36,393 nt of DNA from Deltaproteobacteria bacterium. GTDB lineage: Bacteria; Desulfobacterota; Dissulfuribacteria; Dissulfuribacterales; UBA3076. Positions 24,357-33,280 of the stretch are shown piece after piece. The stretch is taken from contig DQXT01000111.1 of assembly GCA_011042225.1 (NCBI GenBank), forward strand, positions 1-36,393, read 5' to 3'. Under the pieces are notes generated by a model that saw only the letters and a program-made list of their open reading frames with translations, searched no databases and was not told the DNA's origin. Every line of letters begins with the position of its first letter. The first letter of the stretch is position 1. The position numbers were made by a program, and so were the translations under genes.

Positions 24357-26302
24357 CAAATAAAGACTTCCCTGCATTCTTTTTGCACCATAGCGATAAA
24401 ATCATTAACAGACATAGCCGTCAGTTTCCGGCCTTTTTGAGTACGAGGACTTACGGTCATGTCAATTATTTCCTGATCGCCGATTACCAACATGTAAGGG
24501 ATCTTGTCAAGTTGGGCCTCCCGGATCTTTTTGCCCAGCTTTTCATTTTTGAGATCGGCTTTTGTCCTGATACCTGCAGTCCTGAGTTTTTTGACAACTG
24601 ATCCAGCCCACTTGTTCTGTCTGTCGGTGACGGTTATAACAATGGCCTGAACAGGGGCCAGCCAGAGAGGAAAGGCCCCTGCATAGTGTTCGATCAGTAC
24701 ACCGAAGAACCGCTCCAAGGAGCCAAGCAGGGCCCTGTGTACCATGATCGGTGTATGGGGCCGGCTGTCTTCTCCTATATAACGTACATCAAATCTCTCA
24801 GGGAGGTTAAAGTCAACCTGTATGGTCGAACACTGCCATGAACGATCCAGACAATCTTTGATTTTTATATCGATCTTGGGACCATAAAACACGCCTTCAC
24901 CAGGATCTATTTCATAGGTCAATCCCTGCTTCTCAAGTGCCTGCCTGAGTGCGTCGGTTGCACGCTCCCAATTTTCGTCCGAGCCTACATATTTGTCGGG
25001 ACGGGTGGAGAGATAGATTTCATATCGCTTGAAGCCAAATACCCTCAGGACATATAGAGTTAAATCCAGAATTTCATGAATTTCCTCGTTGAGTTGATCC
25101 GGTCGGCAAAAGACATGTCCGTCGTCCTGGGTAAATCCTCTGACCCTCATGAGTCCGTGCAGGGTACCTGTCCTTTCATAGCGATAGACAGTACCGAGTT
25201 CGCACCAGCGCAAGGGAAGTTCCCTGTAACTACGTATCTGTGATTTGTAGATCGCTATGTGAAAGGGGCAGTTCATTGGTCTTAACTGATAGGCCACTTG
25301 GTCGATTTCCATGGGGAGATACATGTTCTCAGTGTAGAAATCCAGATGGCCGCTGGTCTTCCAGAGGTCCCTGCGGGCAATATGAGGAGTAAAGAGTAGG
25401 TCGTAATCCCTCCGGAAGTGCTCATTTCGCCAGAAATCCTCAATTATCTTGCGGATAATGCCCCCCTTGGGGTGCCATAGTATAAGCCCTGGGCCGATTT
25501 CTTCATGTATGGAAAAAAGGTCCAGATCTCTGCCAAGACGACGGTGATCCCGTTTTTTGGCCTCTTCCAGACGATTCAGGTGTTCTTTTAGAGATTTTTT
25601 ATCAAAAAAGGCCGTTCCGTATATACGCTGGAGCATCGGCCGGGTCTCATCTCCCTTCCAGTATGCCCCTGCAAGGCTGTTTAGCTTAAAGGCCTTCAAG
25701 TGACCCGTGTGGGGAAGATGAGGCCCTTTGCATAGATCTATGAATTCTCCCTGGCTGTAAATTGAGACCGTTTTTACCCCTTGATCATCAAGTTCATCCA
25801 GTATTTCTAGTTTATATCTCTCACCAAGCTTCTCAAATCGTTTTTTTGCCTCATCCAGGGATATATTTTCTCTTGTTATGTCTTGAGACCTCTTTACGAT
25901 TTCCTTCATCCTGGCCTCTATCTTTCCCAGGTCTTCAGGGGTAAAGGGCCTTTGGTAATCAAAATCATAGTAAAACCCATTTTCTATTGCCGGTCCTATA
26001 CCTAATTGTATATCTTGGAAAAGCTCCTTAACGGCCTGGGCCATAATATGTGATGCAGTATGCCTTAAAACTTCAAGGCTATTATCATCTCCGGGTAATA
26101 TAGCCTCTATTCTGCAGTCATGTGTAAGAGGTGTGGAAAGGTCTTTTAATTCCCCGTCAATTCGGACAAGAATCGTCTTTTTTTGCTTACTCTTACTGAG
26201 TACGCCGGACAGGAATTCAGAAGCAGGAGTCCCGTCTTTAATCCGCTCTATGTTTCCGCCATTAAAATTTATAGTGATGACATGTGTTTCAGTCTCTGCC
26301 AT
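24353..26302 (-). CDS. thrS: Threonyl-tRNA synthetase
   Basis: The 649-residue protein has all expected domains. A TGS-like N-terminus is followed by the N2 editing domain with H81-x3-H85 and a later CKGPHLPHTG. The class II core has RPMNCPFH (zinc Cys), DDGHVFC (zinc His), and MVHRALLGSLERFFGVLIEHYAG (motif 3). The last part is the anticodon-binding domain (APVQAIVITVTDRQ onward). GAAGAGAG precedes the ATG. It heads the thrS-infC-rpmI-rplT-pheS-pheT cluster. A terminator hairpin ends only 17 bases before the start codon, so expression probably depends on readthrough from the tRNA-Val side. Confidence 0.97.
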   Translation of the reverse strand: MAETETHVITINFNGGNIERIKDGTPASEFLSGVLSKSKQKKTILVRIDGELKDLSTPLTHDCRIEAILPGDDNSLEVLRHTASHIMAQAVKELFQDIQLGIGPAIENGFYYDFDYQRPFTPEDLGKIEARMKEIVKRSQDITRENISLDEAKKRFEKLGERYKLEILDELDDQGVKTVSIYSQGEFIDLCKGPHLPHTGHLKAFKLNSLAGAYWKGDETRPMLQRIYGTAFFDKKSLKEHLNRLEEAKKRDHRRLGRDLDLFSIHEEIGPGLILWHPKGGIIRKIIEDFWRNEHFRRDYDLLFTPHIARRDLWKTSGHLDFYTENMYLPMEIDQVAYQLRPMNCPFHIAIYKSQIRSYRELPLRWCELGTVYRYERTGTLHGLMRVRGFTQDDGHVFCRPDQLNEEIHEILDLTLYVLRVFGFKRYEIYLSTRPDKYVGSDENWERATDALRQALEKQGLTYEIDPGEGVFYGPKIDIKIKDCLDRSWQCSTIQVDFNLPERFDVRYIGEDSRPHTPIMVHRALLGSLERFFGVLIEHYAGAFPLWLAPVQAIVITVTDRQNKWAGSVVKKLRTAGIRTKADLKNEKLGKKIREAQLDKIPYMLVIGDQEIIDMTVSPRTQKGRKLTAMSVNDFIAMVQKECREVFIC

Positions 26303-26319
26303 TAGTCTCTCTTCAAAGC

Positions 26320-26366
26320 AAAAAAGGCATCTTTGACCCTTGGTGTGGGCAAAAAAGATGCCTTTT
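26320..26366 (-). terminator. Terminator/attenuator between tRNA-Val and thrS
   Basis: On the minus strand, AAAAGGCATCTTT (26354-26366) pairs perfectly over 13 bp with AAAGATGCCTTTT (26322-26334). The loop is 19 bases, itself able to form a small GCCC/GGGT stem. The stem runs into six T residues (26320-26325). It terminates the tRNA-Val transcript, or attenuates readthrough into thrS. Confidence 0.85.
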
Positions 26367-26396
26367 AAAAGTCATAGGAGGACAGAAAATGGATAT

Positions 26397-26471
26397 TGGT
26401 AGGCGCGGGCGGGATCGAACCGCCGACTTCTACCGCGTCAAGGTAGCGCTCTCCCCCTGAGCTACGCGCCT
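26397..26471 (-). tRNA. tRNA-Val (anticodon GAC)
   Basis: The acceptor arms AGGCGCG and CGCGCCT pair perfectly, the discriminator is A, and CCA is encoded. The anticodon stem-loop is CTACC-TTGACGC-GGTAG, giving GAC (valine). D and T arms are normal, with GGTTCGATCCC in the T arm. It lies upstream of the thrS hairpin on the same strand. Confidence 0.96.
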
Positions 26472-26488
26472 TCCCACGGTTATTTAAA

Positions 26489-26519
26489 ATTATACAAAAA
26501 TTTGTCCTCAAGGCGTTAA
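26489..26519 (-). promoter_or_regulatory. Candidate promoter of tRNA-Val (and thrS by readthrough)
   Basis: TATAAT (26489-26494, minus) is a perfect -10 box about 18 bases before the tRNA 5' end. TTAACG (26514-26519) sits 19 bases upstream as a possible -35, which is a little far. Confidence 0.45.
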
Positions 26520-26739
26520 AGTTGATAACAAGATTGGCCGGAGGTGTCAAGGTAATTGCGCAGGGAGAATCAGGTGCTGAGTCAACAAAGATATCCAATA
26601 AACAAAAGTAATTGGAGGAAATATAGTTTCAAAATAAGTACTATTTTATAAGCCCTTGACCCGGGCTCAAGCTGTCCATAATTTATCTTTTAAAATCATC
26701 TATTTTTCAAAAGACTCGATAGATAATGGGGGATATATC

Positions 26740-27222
26740 ATGGAGAAAAGTCAATACGCCAGAATGGATAGGTTGGTTAAAGAGAAACGGCATGATACTT
26801 ACAGAGAGCCCGGCAAATGGACAGAGCCGACAATGTGTACTGAATGCAAGGCCCTTTTCATGGACGGACGGTGGTCCTGGAAAAAACCTCCGGTTGATTC
26901 CAACAAGGTGGTCTGCCCGGCCTGCAAGCGCATTGCCGACAACTATCCGGCGGGTCGCATAGAGATAAAAGGCCCTTTCTTTAAGAGGCACCGGGAAGAG
27001 ATTTTGAATCTCATGCGCAATGAGGAAGAACAGGAGAAGAGAGAACACCCAATGGAGAGGATCATGTCCGTTGTTGATGAAGAAGATTATACACTTGTAA
27101 CCACGACAGGGGTCCATATAGCACGTCGGATCGGAGATGCCCTTTCTAGGGCCTATCAGGGTGATCTTGATTTCCAGTATGGTGATGCGGAAAAAAGTAT
27201 AAGGGTCTATTGGCATCGATAG
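26740..27222 (+). CDS. BCAM0308-like zinc-ribbon protein
   Basis: The protein has 160 residues from the ATG at 26740, which is preceded by GGGGGA; the ORF-track start at 26656 adds an unlikely N-terminus. The zinc ribbon is formed by MCTECKALFMDGRWSW (about 30-45) and VVCPACKRIADNYPAGRIEIKG (about 55-76). This arrangement matches the small family usually labelled BCAM0308, whose function is not established. The C-terminal half has EHPMERIMSVV and a domain with TTTGVHIARRIGDALSRAYQG that resembles a small RNA- or ribosome-associated fold. It is cytoplasmic and apparently monocistronic. Confidence 0.85.
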   Translation: MEKSQYARMDRLVKEKRHDTYREPGKWTEPTMCTECKALFMDGRWSWKKPPVDSNKVVCPACKRIADNYPAGRIEIKGPFFKRHREEILNLMRNEEEQEKREHPMERIMSVVDEEDYTLVTTTGVHIARRIGDALSRAYQGDLDFQYGDAEKSIRVYWHR

Positions 27223-27420
27223 CAGCATCAAAAGCAGTCTGATTAAATCCGTTAGGAGTTTGACTGGTCTAAGATACTTTAATTTGCTTGGAAGCTATTT
27301 ACGTCAAAGAGAAAAGAGTATTAAAACCTTCAAAAATGTGTTCGGCTCTCTTTGAATCAAGGAAGTAGAGACGGTCAGTTCTTCCCTAACCTTTATTCTG
27401 AAGGCGGAGTTAGTTGAGTT

Positions 27421-28977
27421 ATGGATAAGATTATTCCGGTTTTAATATTTATTGCAGGCGTTCTTTCAGGGGCTGGTCTTTTTTGGCTTTTTCATCGTGC
27501 TGAAATTACTCGGGTTCGGAGGCAATTGAGATTGGAATGCGAATCCGAGCGTATCGCCCTGAATGAAAGGGTCAATGCCAGAGATAAACAGCTCTATGAT
27601 CTCGAGGCCGTTCTTGAAAGGGTCAACAGTGAGACAAAGGACCTTCGAGATCAAATACATGCCGAATCCGAGAGACGGTCGGCTGCAGAGGAAAGGATCT
27701 CCCGCATTCCGGAACTGAAGGATTTATTGAGTACTAAAGAAGCAAGAATTTGCCGGCTTCAAGAGGAGAATACCCGACTTAAGACGCGATTATCGGAATT
27801 AGAGACCCATATTACAGATGAGAGAAAATCAATCCAAGAGAAGATGGATGTGTTAAACAATGCCCGGACAAACTTGGCTGATGCTTTTAAGGCCCTTTCC
27901 GCCGAAGCCCTGAGGAATAATAACCAGTCATTCATAGATCTTGCAAAGGCCACGCTTGAGAAATTTCAGATTGAGGCCCATGGCGACCTTAAACAGCGGC
28001 AAAAGGCAGTAGAAAATCTGGTTTTACCTGTCAGGGAGTCTTTATTAAAGGTGGACTATCAGATACAGGAGATAGAAAAGGCGAGAAAAGAGGCCTATGG
28101 CGGTCTGTCTGAGCAGGTAAGGTCACTGATTACCACACAGGAGAAACTTCAATCTGCAACAGGAAATCTGGTTAAGGCACTTCGCACCCCTTCTGTGCGC
28201 GGTCGTTGGGGTGAAATTCAGCTAAAGAGGGTTATCGAAATTGCCGGCATGTTGCCATACTGTGATTTCGTCGAGCAAAAGACAGTTACTGCCGGTGACT
28301 GCCATATCAGGCCTGACCTGATAGTCAACCTGCCAGGCGGGAAAAATGTGGTGGTCGATGCCAAGGCCCCGCTGCAGGCATATCTGGAGGCCATGGAGGC
28401 CAAAGATGACAGGACAAGACTGGAATACCTGAAGGACCATGCACGTCAGGTGAATGAACACATGAGGAAATTGAGTTCAAAGGCCTATTGGCAGCAGTTT
28501 GAGTCTACACCTGAGTTTGTAGTCATGTTTTTACCCGGGGAGAACTTCTTTAGCGCGGCCCTTGAACAGGATCCGGGATTAATTGAAAAGGGCGTAAAAG
28601 ACTGCACAATCCTTGCCACACCTACCACACTGATTGCCTTGCTCCGTGCTGTGGCATATGGATGGAGACAGGAGAAAATCGCAGAGAGCGCTCAGTCAAT
28701 AAGCAAGATCGGGAATGAACTCTATGAACGCCTTTGTGTCTTTACCGATCATTTTTCCGGAGTAGGTAAAGGACTGGATCGAGCCATAGAGAATTACAAC
28801 AGGGCAGCAGGTTCTTTGGAGAGTCGAGTACTGCCGGCGGCTCGGCGCTTTACGGAGCTTGGCATTGCTTCAAAAAGAGAAATTCCACCTGTGTCGCTTG
28901 TAGAAAGGTCGTCCAGGACGCTCCAGGCGACGGAGTTTGTTTGTGACCAAGGTACTGCAGAAAACGAGAAGGGGTGA
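27421..28977 (+). CDS. rmuC: DNA recombination protein RmuC homologue
   Basis: The 518-residue protein starts with a single transmembrane helix (VLIFIAGVLSGAGLFWLF, about 6-23). A long coiled coil follows to about residue 150, rich in Arg/Glu heptads. The RmuC domain (about 190-480) carries the family hallmarks GRWGEIQLKRVIEIAGM, HIRPDLIVNLPGGKNVVVDAKAPL and ATPTTLIALLRAVAYGWRQE. The family limits inversions at short inverted repeats in E. coli and is structurally nuclease-like. GGCGGAG precedes the ATG. The PfkB gene begins essentially at its stop, so the two are probably co-transcribed. Confidence 0.95.
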   Translation: MDKIIPVLIFIAGVLSGAGLFWLFHRAEITRVRRQLRLECESERIALNERVNARDKQLYDLEAVLERVNSETKDLRDQIHAESERRSAAEERISRIPELKDLLSTKEARICRLQEENTRLKTRLSELETHITDERKSIQEKMDVLNNARTNLADAFKALSAEALRNNNQSFIDLAKATLEKFQIEAHGDLKQRQKAVENLVLPVRESLLKVDYQIQEIEKARKEAYGGLSEQVRSLITTQEKLQSATGNLVKALRTPSVRGRWGEIQLKRVIEIAGMLPYCDFVEQKTVTAGDCHIRPDLIVNLPGGKNVVVDAKAPLQAYLEAMEAKDDRTRLEYLKDHARQVNEHMRKLSSKAYWQQFESTPEFVVMFLPGENFFSAALEQDPGLIEKGVKDCTILATPTTLIALLRAVAYGWRQEKIAESAQSISKIGNELYERLCVFTDHFSGVGKGLDRAIENYNRAAGSLESRVLPAARRFTELGIASKREIPPVSLVERSSRTLQATEFVCDQGTAENEKG

Positions 28978-28985
28978 TTTACATA

Positions 28986-29999
28986 ATGATTGATTTTTTG
29001 GGATCAGGGGCACTCAATATAGATCTTATCTATGAGGTCAATAGTCTTGAGGATGTTAGGTCGGCTGGCTTCGATCTCTATGCTGGACACGAGATATCGG
29101 GAGACCATAAAACGGCAAAAGCACTTATGGATTTTCTCCATAGCCATGGAGTGCTCATGGCCAAAAGCGGGGGCGGCTCTTCCGCTAATACCGTATGTGC
29201 CCTCGGACGTCTTGGTCACGAGGTTTGCTTCATTGGTACGGCAGGTGAAGACGAGGCCGGTGATTTTATACTGAGTTCTATGAGGGGTGTGGATTCCTCC
29301 CTTGTGAAGCAGGTCGGCAGGAGTGGAATCTGTATAATTGTAATAGAAAAGATGGCAATGGACAGGGCCATGTTTGTTGTTTCTCATGACCGTGAGATGG
29401 AATTTCTTAGTCCTGTAGTCCTGAAAAGGGTTCTGGATACTAGAGTACTCCATTTCAGTTCCCTGGTTCAGCCTCATGGAATTTCTATCCAGAAAGAGCT
29501 GGCCGATGTCCTTAGAGAGGAACAGATACTGTCTTTTGACCCGGGGGAACTTTATGCAGCAAGGGGCATTGAGGCCCTGTCAGACGTTCTCAAAAGGACG
29601 GATATACTTTTTATAACGGAGGAGGAGGTAAGGTTAATGACAGGCAGGACAGGTAATGCCGGGTTTGATGCCATTTATCCCCTGTTGAGTGAGAACCGGA
29701 CAAATCACGATTCTTCGGGATTAAGGCTCTTCCAGGACATGGGGGGTTCTGCCATAGTATGCAAACAGGGTTCAAAGGGTGCAACCATTTATAGTCCTAA
29801 TTTATCTATGACAATTCCGGCTGAGAATGTTTTAAAAGTAGTTGACAACACCGGTGCGGGAGATGCATTTAATGCAGGCTTTTTGCATGTTATGCTTCAA
29901 GGGGCATCGATCCATAAATGTCTCATGTCCGGTATAAGACTGGCCGCTCTTTCCATGTCGGACTTCGGCAGAGGCTGGTTGGACAGGCTGAATTTCTGA
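28986..29999 (+). CDS. PfkB-family carbohydrate/nucleoside kinase
   Basis: This ribokinase-fold protein has about 337 residues. The substrate-binding GGGSSANTVCALGRLGHEV (near residue 61) and the ATP/anion-hole motif DNTGAGDAFNAGFL (about 287) with the catalytic Asp are intact. GTAGEDEAG is the usual companion motif. PfkB kinases phosphorylate sugars or nucleosides; the substrate cannot be assigned and may be adenosine or ribose. I chose ATG 28986, which has AGAAGGGG 11 bases upstream, over the GTG at 28974 that overlaps that site. It follows rmuC and precedes the formyltransferase-like gene by 13 bp. Confidence 0.9.
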   Translation: MIDFLGSGALNIDLIYEVNSLEDVRSAGFDLYAGHEISGDHKTAKALMDFLHSHGVLMAKSGGGSSANTVCALGRLGHEVCFIGTAGEDEAGDFILSSMRGVDSSLVKQVGRSGICIIVIEKMAMDRAMFVVSHDREMEFLSPVVLKRVLDTRVLHFSSLVQPHGISIQKELADVLREEQILSFDPGELYAARGIEALSDVLKRTDILFITEEEVRLMTGRTGNAGFDAIYPLLSENRTNHDSSGLRLFQDMGGSAIVCKQGSKGATIYSPNLSMTIPAENVLKVVDNTGAGDAFNAGFLHVMLQGASIHKCLMSGIRLAALSMSDFGRGWLDRLNF

Positions 30000-30012
30000 A
30001 AAAGGAGGGAAT

Positions 30013-30819
30013 ATGTGGAGTTTCGGTTGGTGGACAACAGGTAGAGACCAGGCAGCCATTGATTTGTTTGAGGCCGTTTTTAATGCTATTACAGATCGGG
30101 TTATCCCCGGAAAAATTTCATATGTATTTTCTTCGAGAGAAACCGGAGAAAGCGAATTTAATGATAGGTTGGTGAAAACGGCTGCACACTTCGGTATTTC
30201 TGTGATCAGTCTTTCAGCAGCGCGTTTCCATCCTGATCTCAGAAAACAGGATCGTGAATTATGGAGACAGGCATATCACAAAGAGGTCTTTGATAGAGTG
30301 AAAGGTTTTCCGGCCCAAGTGGTAGTGCTTGCAGGCTATATGTGGGTAGTCAGTCCGGAGATCTGTAAGAAACTCTCAATTATCAACCTCCATCCTGCAG
30401 CCCCTGGAGGCCCTTCCGGCACCTGGCAGGAGGTGATCTGGCAGTTGCTGGATAAGAAGGCCGATAAGACCGGAGTCATGATGCACCTTGTGACTTCGGA
30501 ACTCGACAAAGGGCCTGCTATCACCTATTGTTCCTTTCCCATACAGGGAGGTGCATGGGATTCCCTGTGGGAACAGTTTGAGCACATGCTTCAAAAATCA
30601 AGCCTTGAAGAGATAAAGGAAACATATGGAGAATTGCAACCACTTTTTGCCAAAATCCGCAATGAGGGAGTAAAAAGGGAGCTTCCGCTCATTGTCCAGA
30701 CCATAAGATCACTTGCAAAAGGAGAGATTTCAATCAAGGGTTCCCAGCTATACGACAGCGCAGGAGGCAAATTGGCCGGGCCCTATGATCTTACAGATGC
30801 TATCGTTACAACCGCATAG
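30013..30819 (+). CDS. Formyltransferase-fold (PurN-like) protein
   Basis: The 268-residue protein resembles phosphoribosylglycinamide formyltransferase and related N10-formyl-THF enzymes. The formyl-binding loop reads INLHPAAPGGPSGTWQEVI where PurN has HPSLLP...G, and DKTGVMMHLVTSELDKGP corresponds to the catalytic-Asp strand. The N-terminus GWWTTGRDQAAIDLF replaces the SGxGSN loop of PurN, so the substrate may not be GAR. The C-terminal 60 residues are an extension. It follows the PfkB gene by 13 bp and GGAGG precedes the ATG. The last 37 bp overlap ispF on the opposite strand. Confidence 0.82.
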   Translation: MWSFGWWTTGRDQAAIDLFEAVFNAITDRVIPGKISYVFSSRETGESEFNDRLVKTAAHFGISVISLSAARFHPDLRKQDRELWRQAYHKEVFDRVKGFPAQVVVLAGYMWVVSPEICKKLSIINLHPAAPGGPSGTWQEVIWQLLDKKADKTGVMMHLVTSELDKGPAITYCSFPIQGGAWDSLWEQFEHMLQKSSLEEIKETYGELQPLFAKIRNEGVKRELPLIVQTIRSLAKGEISIKGSQLYDSAGGKLAGPYDLTDAIVTTA

Positions 30820-31277
30820 GCGGACATGCCCTCTCCGGTCCCTATAAACCCAAGTCCTTCTGTGGTAGTTGCCTTTATATTGATCTTATTTACCGATACT
30901 TCACAGGCATTAGATATATTTTTTGCTATCTCAGTTACATAAGGAACGATTTTAGGGGCCTGGGCAACCAGAGTGATGTCGGCATTTCCCAATGTCCAAC
31001 CGGAAGAGCCGATTTTTTGAATCACCTCTTTGAGGAGTTCTATACTTGAAATTCCTGCGTAACGTGGATCACTGTCAGGAAAATGTTGCCCCAGGTCGCC
31101 CAAGGCGGCAGCTCCAAGGATCGCATCACACAAGGCATGTGTTATGACGTCTGCATCAGAGTGACCAAGGAGGCCATAAGGATATGGGATCTTTACCCCC
31201 CCCAAGATAAGGGAGCGTCCGTTCACAAGCCTATGCACGTCATAGCCGAAACCTATTCGAACCGCATTTATATTCAT
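30783..31277 (-). CDS. ispF: 2-C-methyl-D-erythritol 2,4-cyclodiphosphate synthase
   Basis: This enzyme catalyses the fifth step of the MEP isoprenoid pathway. The 164-residue protein has the metal-binding GYDVHR (about 11-16), GHSDADVITHALCDA and the cytidine-loop ATTTEGLGFIGTGEGM, complete for the family. The start overlaps the ABC-F stop by 4 bp (ATGA), so it is the second gene of that unit. Its partner ispD is in the window but 4 kb away, separated by ABC-F and sat. Confidence 0.97.
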   Translation of the reverse strand: MNINAVRIGFGYDVHRLVNGRSLILGGVKIPYPYGLLGHSDADVITHALCDAILGAAALGDLGQHFPDSDPRYAGISSIELLKEVIQKIGSSGWTLGNADITLVAQAPKIVPYVTEIAKNISNACEVSVNKINIKATTTEGLGFIGTGEGMSAYAVVTIASVRS

Positions 31278-33280
31278 GATGTATAGCTGTTCAGACCCAC
31301 TCCAAGCTCTTTTCTTGTTATTTCAAGTTTATCCTGATTCTGTTCCCATTTCAGTAGCAACTTATCCTGTTTTTCTCTGAGTGCTTTGTGCTCTCTGATG
31401 AGCGGTACACTCCTGTTCTTATCACTAAAAATGTCCGGATCACCAAATAATTTCTCTAAATCTTTTTGTCTTAGTTCAAGCACAGCGATTTGTCCCTCCA
31501 ACCTTTTTACTTCAGCCAGGAGCGGTTTCAGGGTATTGTATACCAGTTGCCGTCTTTCCGCCTTTTGCCTCTTGTCTTTTTTTCTGTCTTGCTCTTTTTT
31601 GTCTAATATCTTGTTTTTACCACTTTCTTCATTTGTGTAATTCCAGGCGGAAGAGCCCGCCGACTCATTTTTCATAACCGCAATGTGGTGAAAATATTCT
31701 GTTAGATTTCCGGGATATTCTATTATCTTACCTTCTCTGACATCCCATATCTTTGTTGCCAGATTCTTGATAAATGACTGGTTATGAGAAACAAACAGCA
31801 GGGTGCCGTTGTATTCGGAAAGCGCATTGATCAGGGCCTCTGAAGATGAAATGTCCAGATGATTGGTGGGTTCATCCATCAACATGAGATTTCCAGGCTT
31901 GACAAGAAGCTTTGAGAGAGAGACGCGTGCCTTTTCCCCTCCGGAAAGGACATCTATAGACTTGTCCACATCCTGACCCGAGAAAAGAAACGCTCCACAG
32001 ACCCCTCTTACAAAACCGATGCTCTTTTCAGGGACCGCCTTGCGCACCTCCTGAATTACTGTATTCTGAAGGTCAAGCATATCTGAGTGATGCTGTGCGA
32101 AATAGGCCATGCTGACCGAGTGTCCGAGAGATATCTTTCCCTCATCCGGCTCTGTTTCACCGGCCAGCATCTTGAGCAGGGTTGTCTTGCCGCATCCATT
32201 TCTACCTATAATCGCTACCCGTTCTCCCGTTGATACAGTCAAATTTATGTCTTTATACAAAAGGTTTTCATTAAACCCCTTTGCCATGTTATTAATTGAT
32301 ACTACAATTCTTCCGCTTCGGGGGACCTCTGGAAAAGAAAAACGGGTTGCCTTAATTCTGGAGTGGCCCTTTACCAGTTCCATTTTTTTGAGCAATTTAA
32401 TCTTGCTCTGTGCCTGTCTCGCCTTACTGGCCTTTGCTCGAAACCTTTCAATGAATTTTTCTGCCTGTTTGACCCGTTGCTCCTGCTTTCCGGACTTTGC
32501 CTCCAGTGTTTTACGTTCTTCATCACTGGCCTTTACGAAAAAGTCGTAATTGCCGCTGTAAGATCTCATTCCTTCATGCCCAAGGCTGATAATGCTTTTG
32601 ATCTGACGGTTCAGGAATTCTCTGTCATGGGAGACAAGAATAATGGCGCCGTCGAAGTCCTGAAGAAATTGCTCAAGCCAGTGCACGGCAGGAATGTCAA
32701 GATGATTGGTCGGCTCATCCAGGAGGAGCAGATCATGCCTTTGGTAAAGAAGGCTGGCCAGAGCCGCTCTCATTTTCCATCCACCACTCATAGAAGAGAC
32801 GGGTCTGCCAAAATCAGACGTAACAAAGCCAAGTCCTGAAAGGATCTTACCCGCCTCATGAGGTGGATATTTCATGTCAAGTCGGTTGATCTCCTGAAGG
32901 ATTTCCGCCAAATTTCCGGCAGCCTTTATTTGATCCGGTTTGCAAGACACGTTTTTAAGGGATGCATCTGCCCTTTTGAGCTCATTTTTAAGCTGCACCC
33001 TTCCGGGAACAGATTCGACAACAGATTGCAGGAGAGGACCGGACAAGGTCTCTTGGACATCCTGTGGCAGGTATCCGACCCGGCTCCTTTTTGCCAACCT
33101 GACCCCGCCGCTGTCCGGAGTAATATCCCCGATTATGAGACGGAACAAAGTGGTTTTCCCCGATCCATTAGGGCCTACCAGGCCTACACGGTCTTTGGCC
33201 CCCACTTGAAAGCCGATTCCATTAAAAATTTGCTTCCCCGTAAATGAAAGAGATGCCTTTATGACTGTTAAAAGACTCAT
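31274..33280 (-). CDS. ABC-F family ATPase
   Basis: The protein has 668 residues from the ATG at 33280 (MSLLTVIKAS), preceded by AAGGAAG; the ORF-track GTG at 33310 adds ten unlikely residues. Two nucleotide-binding domains are complete. NBD1 has GPNGSGKTT, SSMSGGWKMR and LLLLDEPTNHLD; NBD2 has GRNGCGKTT, VLSGGEKARV and LMLMDEPTNHLD. A charged linker (about 240-310) joins them. The C-terminal coiled coil (KNKILDKKEQDRKKDKRQ onward) is long, as in YheS or Uup. No membrane segment is present. ABC-F proteins act on the ribosome E site, and the exact subfamily is uncertain. ispF is downstream with an ATGA overlap. Confidence 0.95.
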   Translation of the reverse strand: MSLLTVIKASLSFTGKQIFNGIGFQVGAKDRVGLVGPNGSGKTTLFRLIIGDITPDSGGVRLAKRSRVGYLPQDVQETLSGPLLQSVVESVPGRVQLKNELKRADASLKNVSCKPDQIKAAGNLAEILQEINRLDMKYPPHEAGKILSGLGFVTSDFGRPVSSMSGGWKMRAALASLLYQRHDLLLLDEPTNHLDIPAVHWLEQFLQDFDGAIILVSHDREFLNRQIKSIISLGHEGMRSYSGNYDFFVKASDEERKTLEAKSGKQEQRVKQAEKFIERFRAKASKARQAQSKIKLLKKMELVKGHSRIKATRFSFPEVPRSGRIVVSINNMAKGFNENLLYKDINLTVSTGERVAIIGRNGCGKTTLLKMLAGETEPDEGKISLGHSVSMAYFAQHHSDMLDLQNTVIQEVRKAVPEKSIGFVRGVCGAFLFSGQDVDKSIDVLSGGEKARVSLSKLLVKPGNLMLMDEPTNHLDISSSEALINALSEYNGTLLFVSHNQSFIKNLATKIWDVREGKIIEYPGNLTEYFHHIAVMKNESAGSSAWNYTNEESGKNKILDKKEQDRKKDKRQKAERRQLVYNTLKPLLAEVKRLEGQIAVLELRQKDLEKLFGDPDIFSDKNRSVPLIREHKALREKQDKLLLKWEQNQDKLEITRKELGVGLNSYTS

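Noticed and set aside
26305-26376. Possible 20-codon leader peptide (ATG on the minus strand) across the hairpin before thrS
   Set aside because: It has no purine-rich ribosome-binding site and only one Thr codon, so a threonine attenuation peptide is not supported.
26365-26598. 77-residue minus-strand ORF
   Set aside because: It spans tRNA-Val and its promoter; the frame is a by-product of the tRNA sequence.
28974-28985. GTG at 28974 as PfkB start with ATGA-like overlap to rmuC
   Set aside because: The GTG overlaps the AGAAGGGG ribosome-binding site, which is better placed for ATG 28986.
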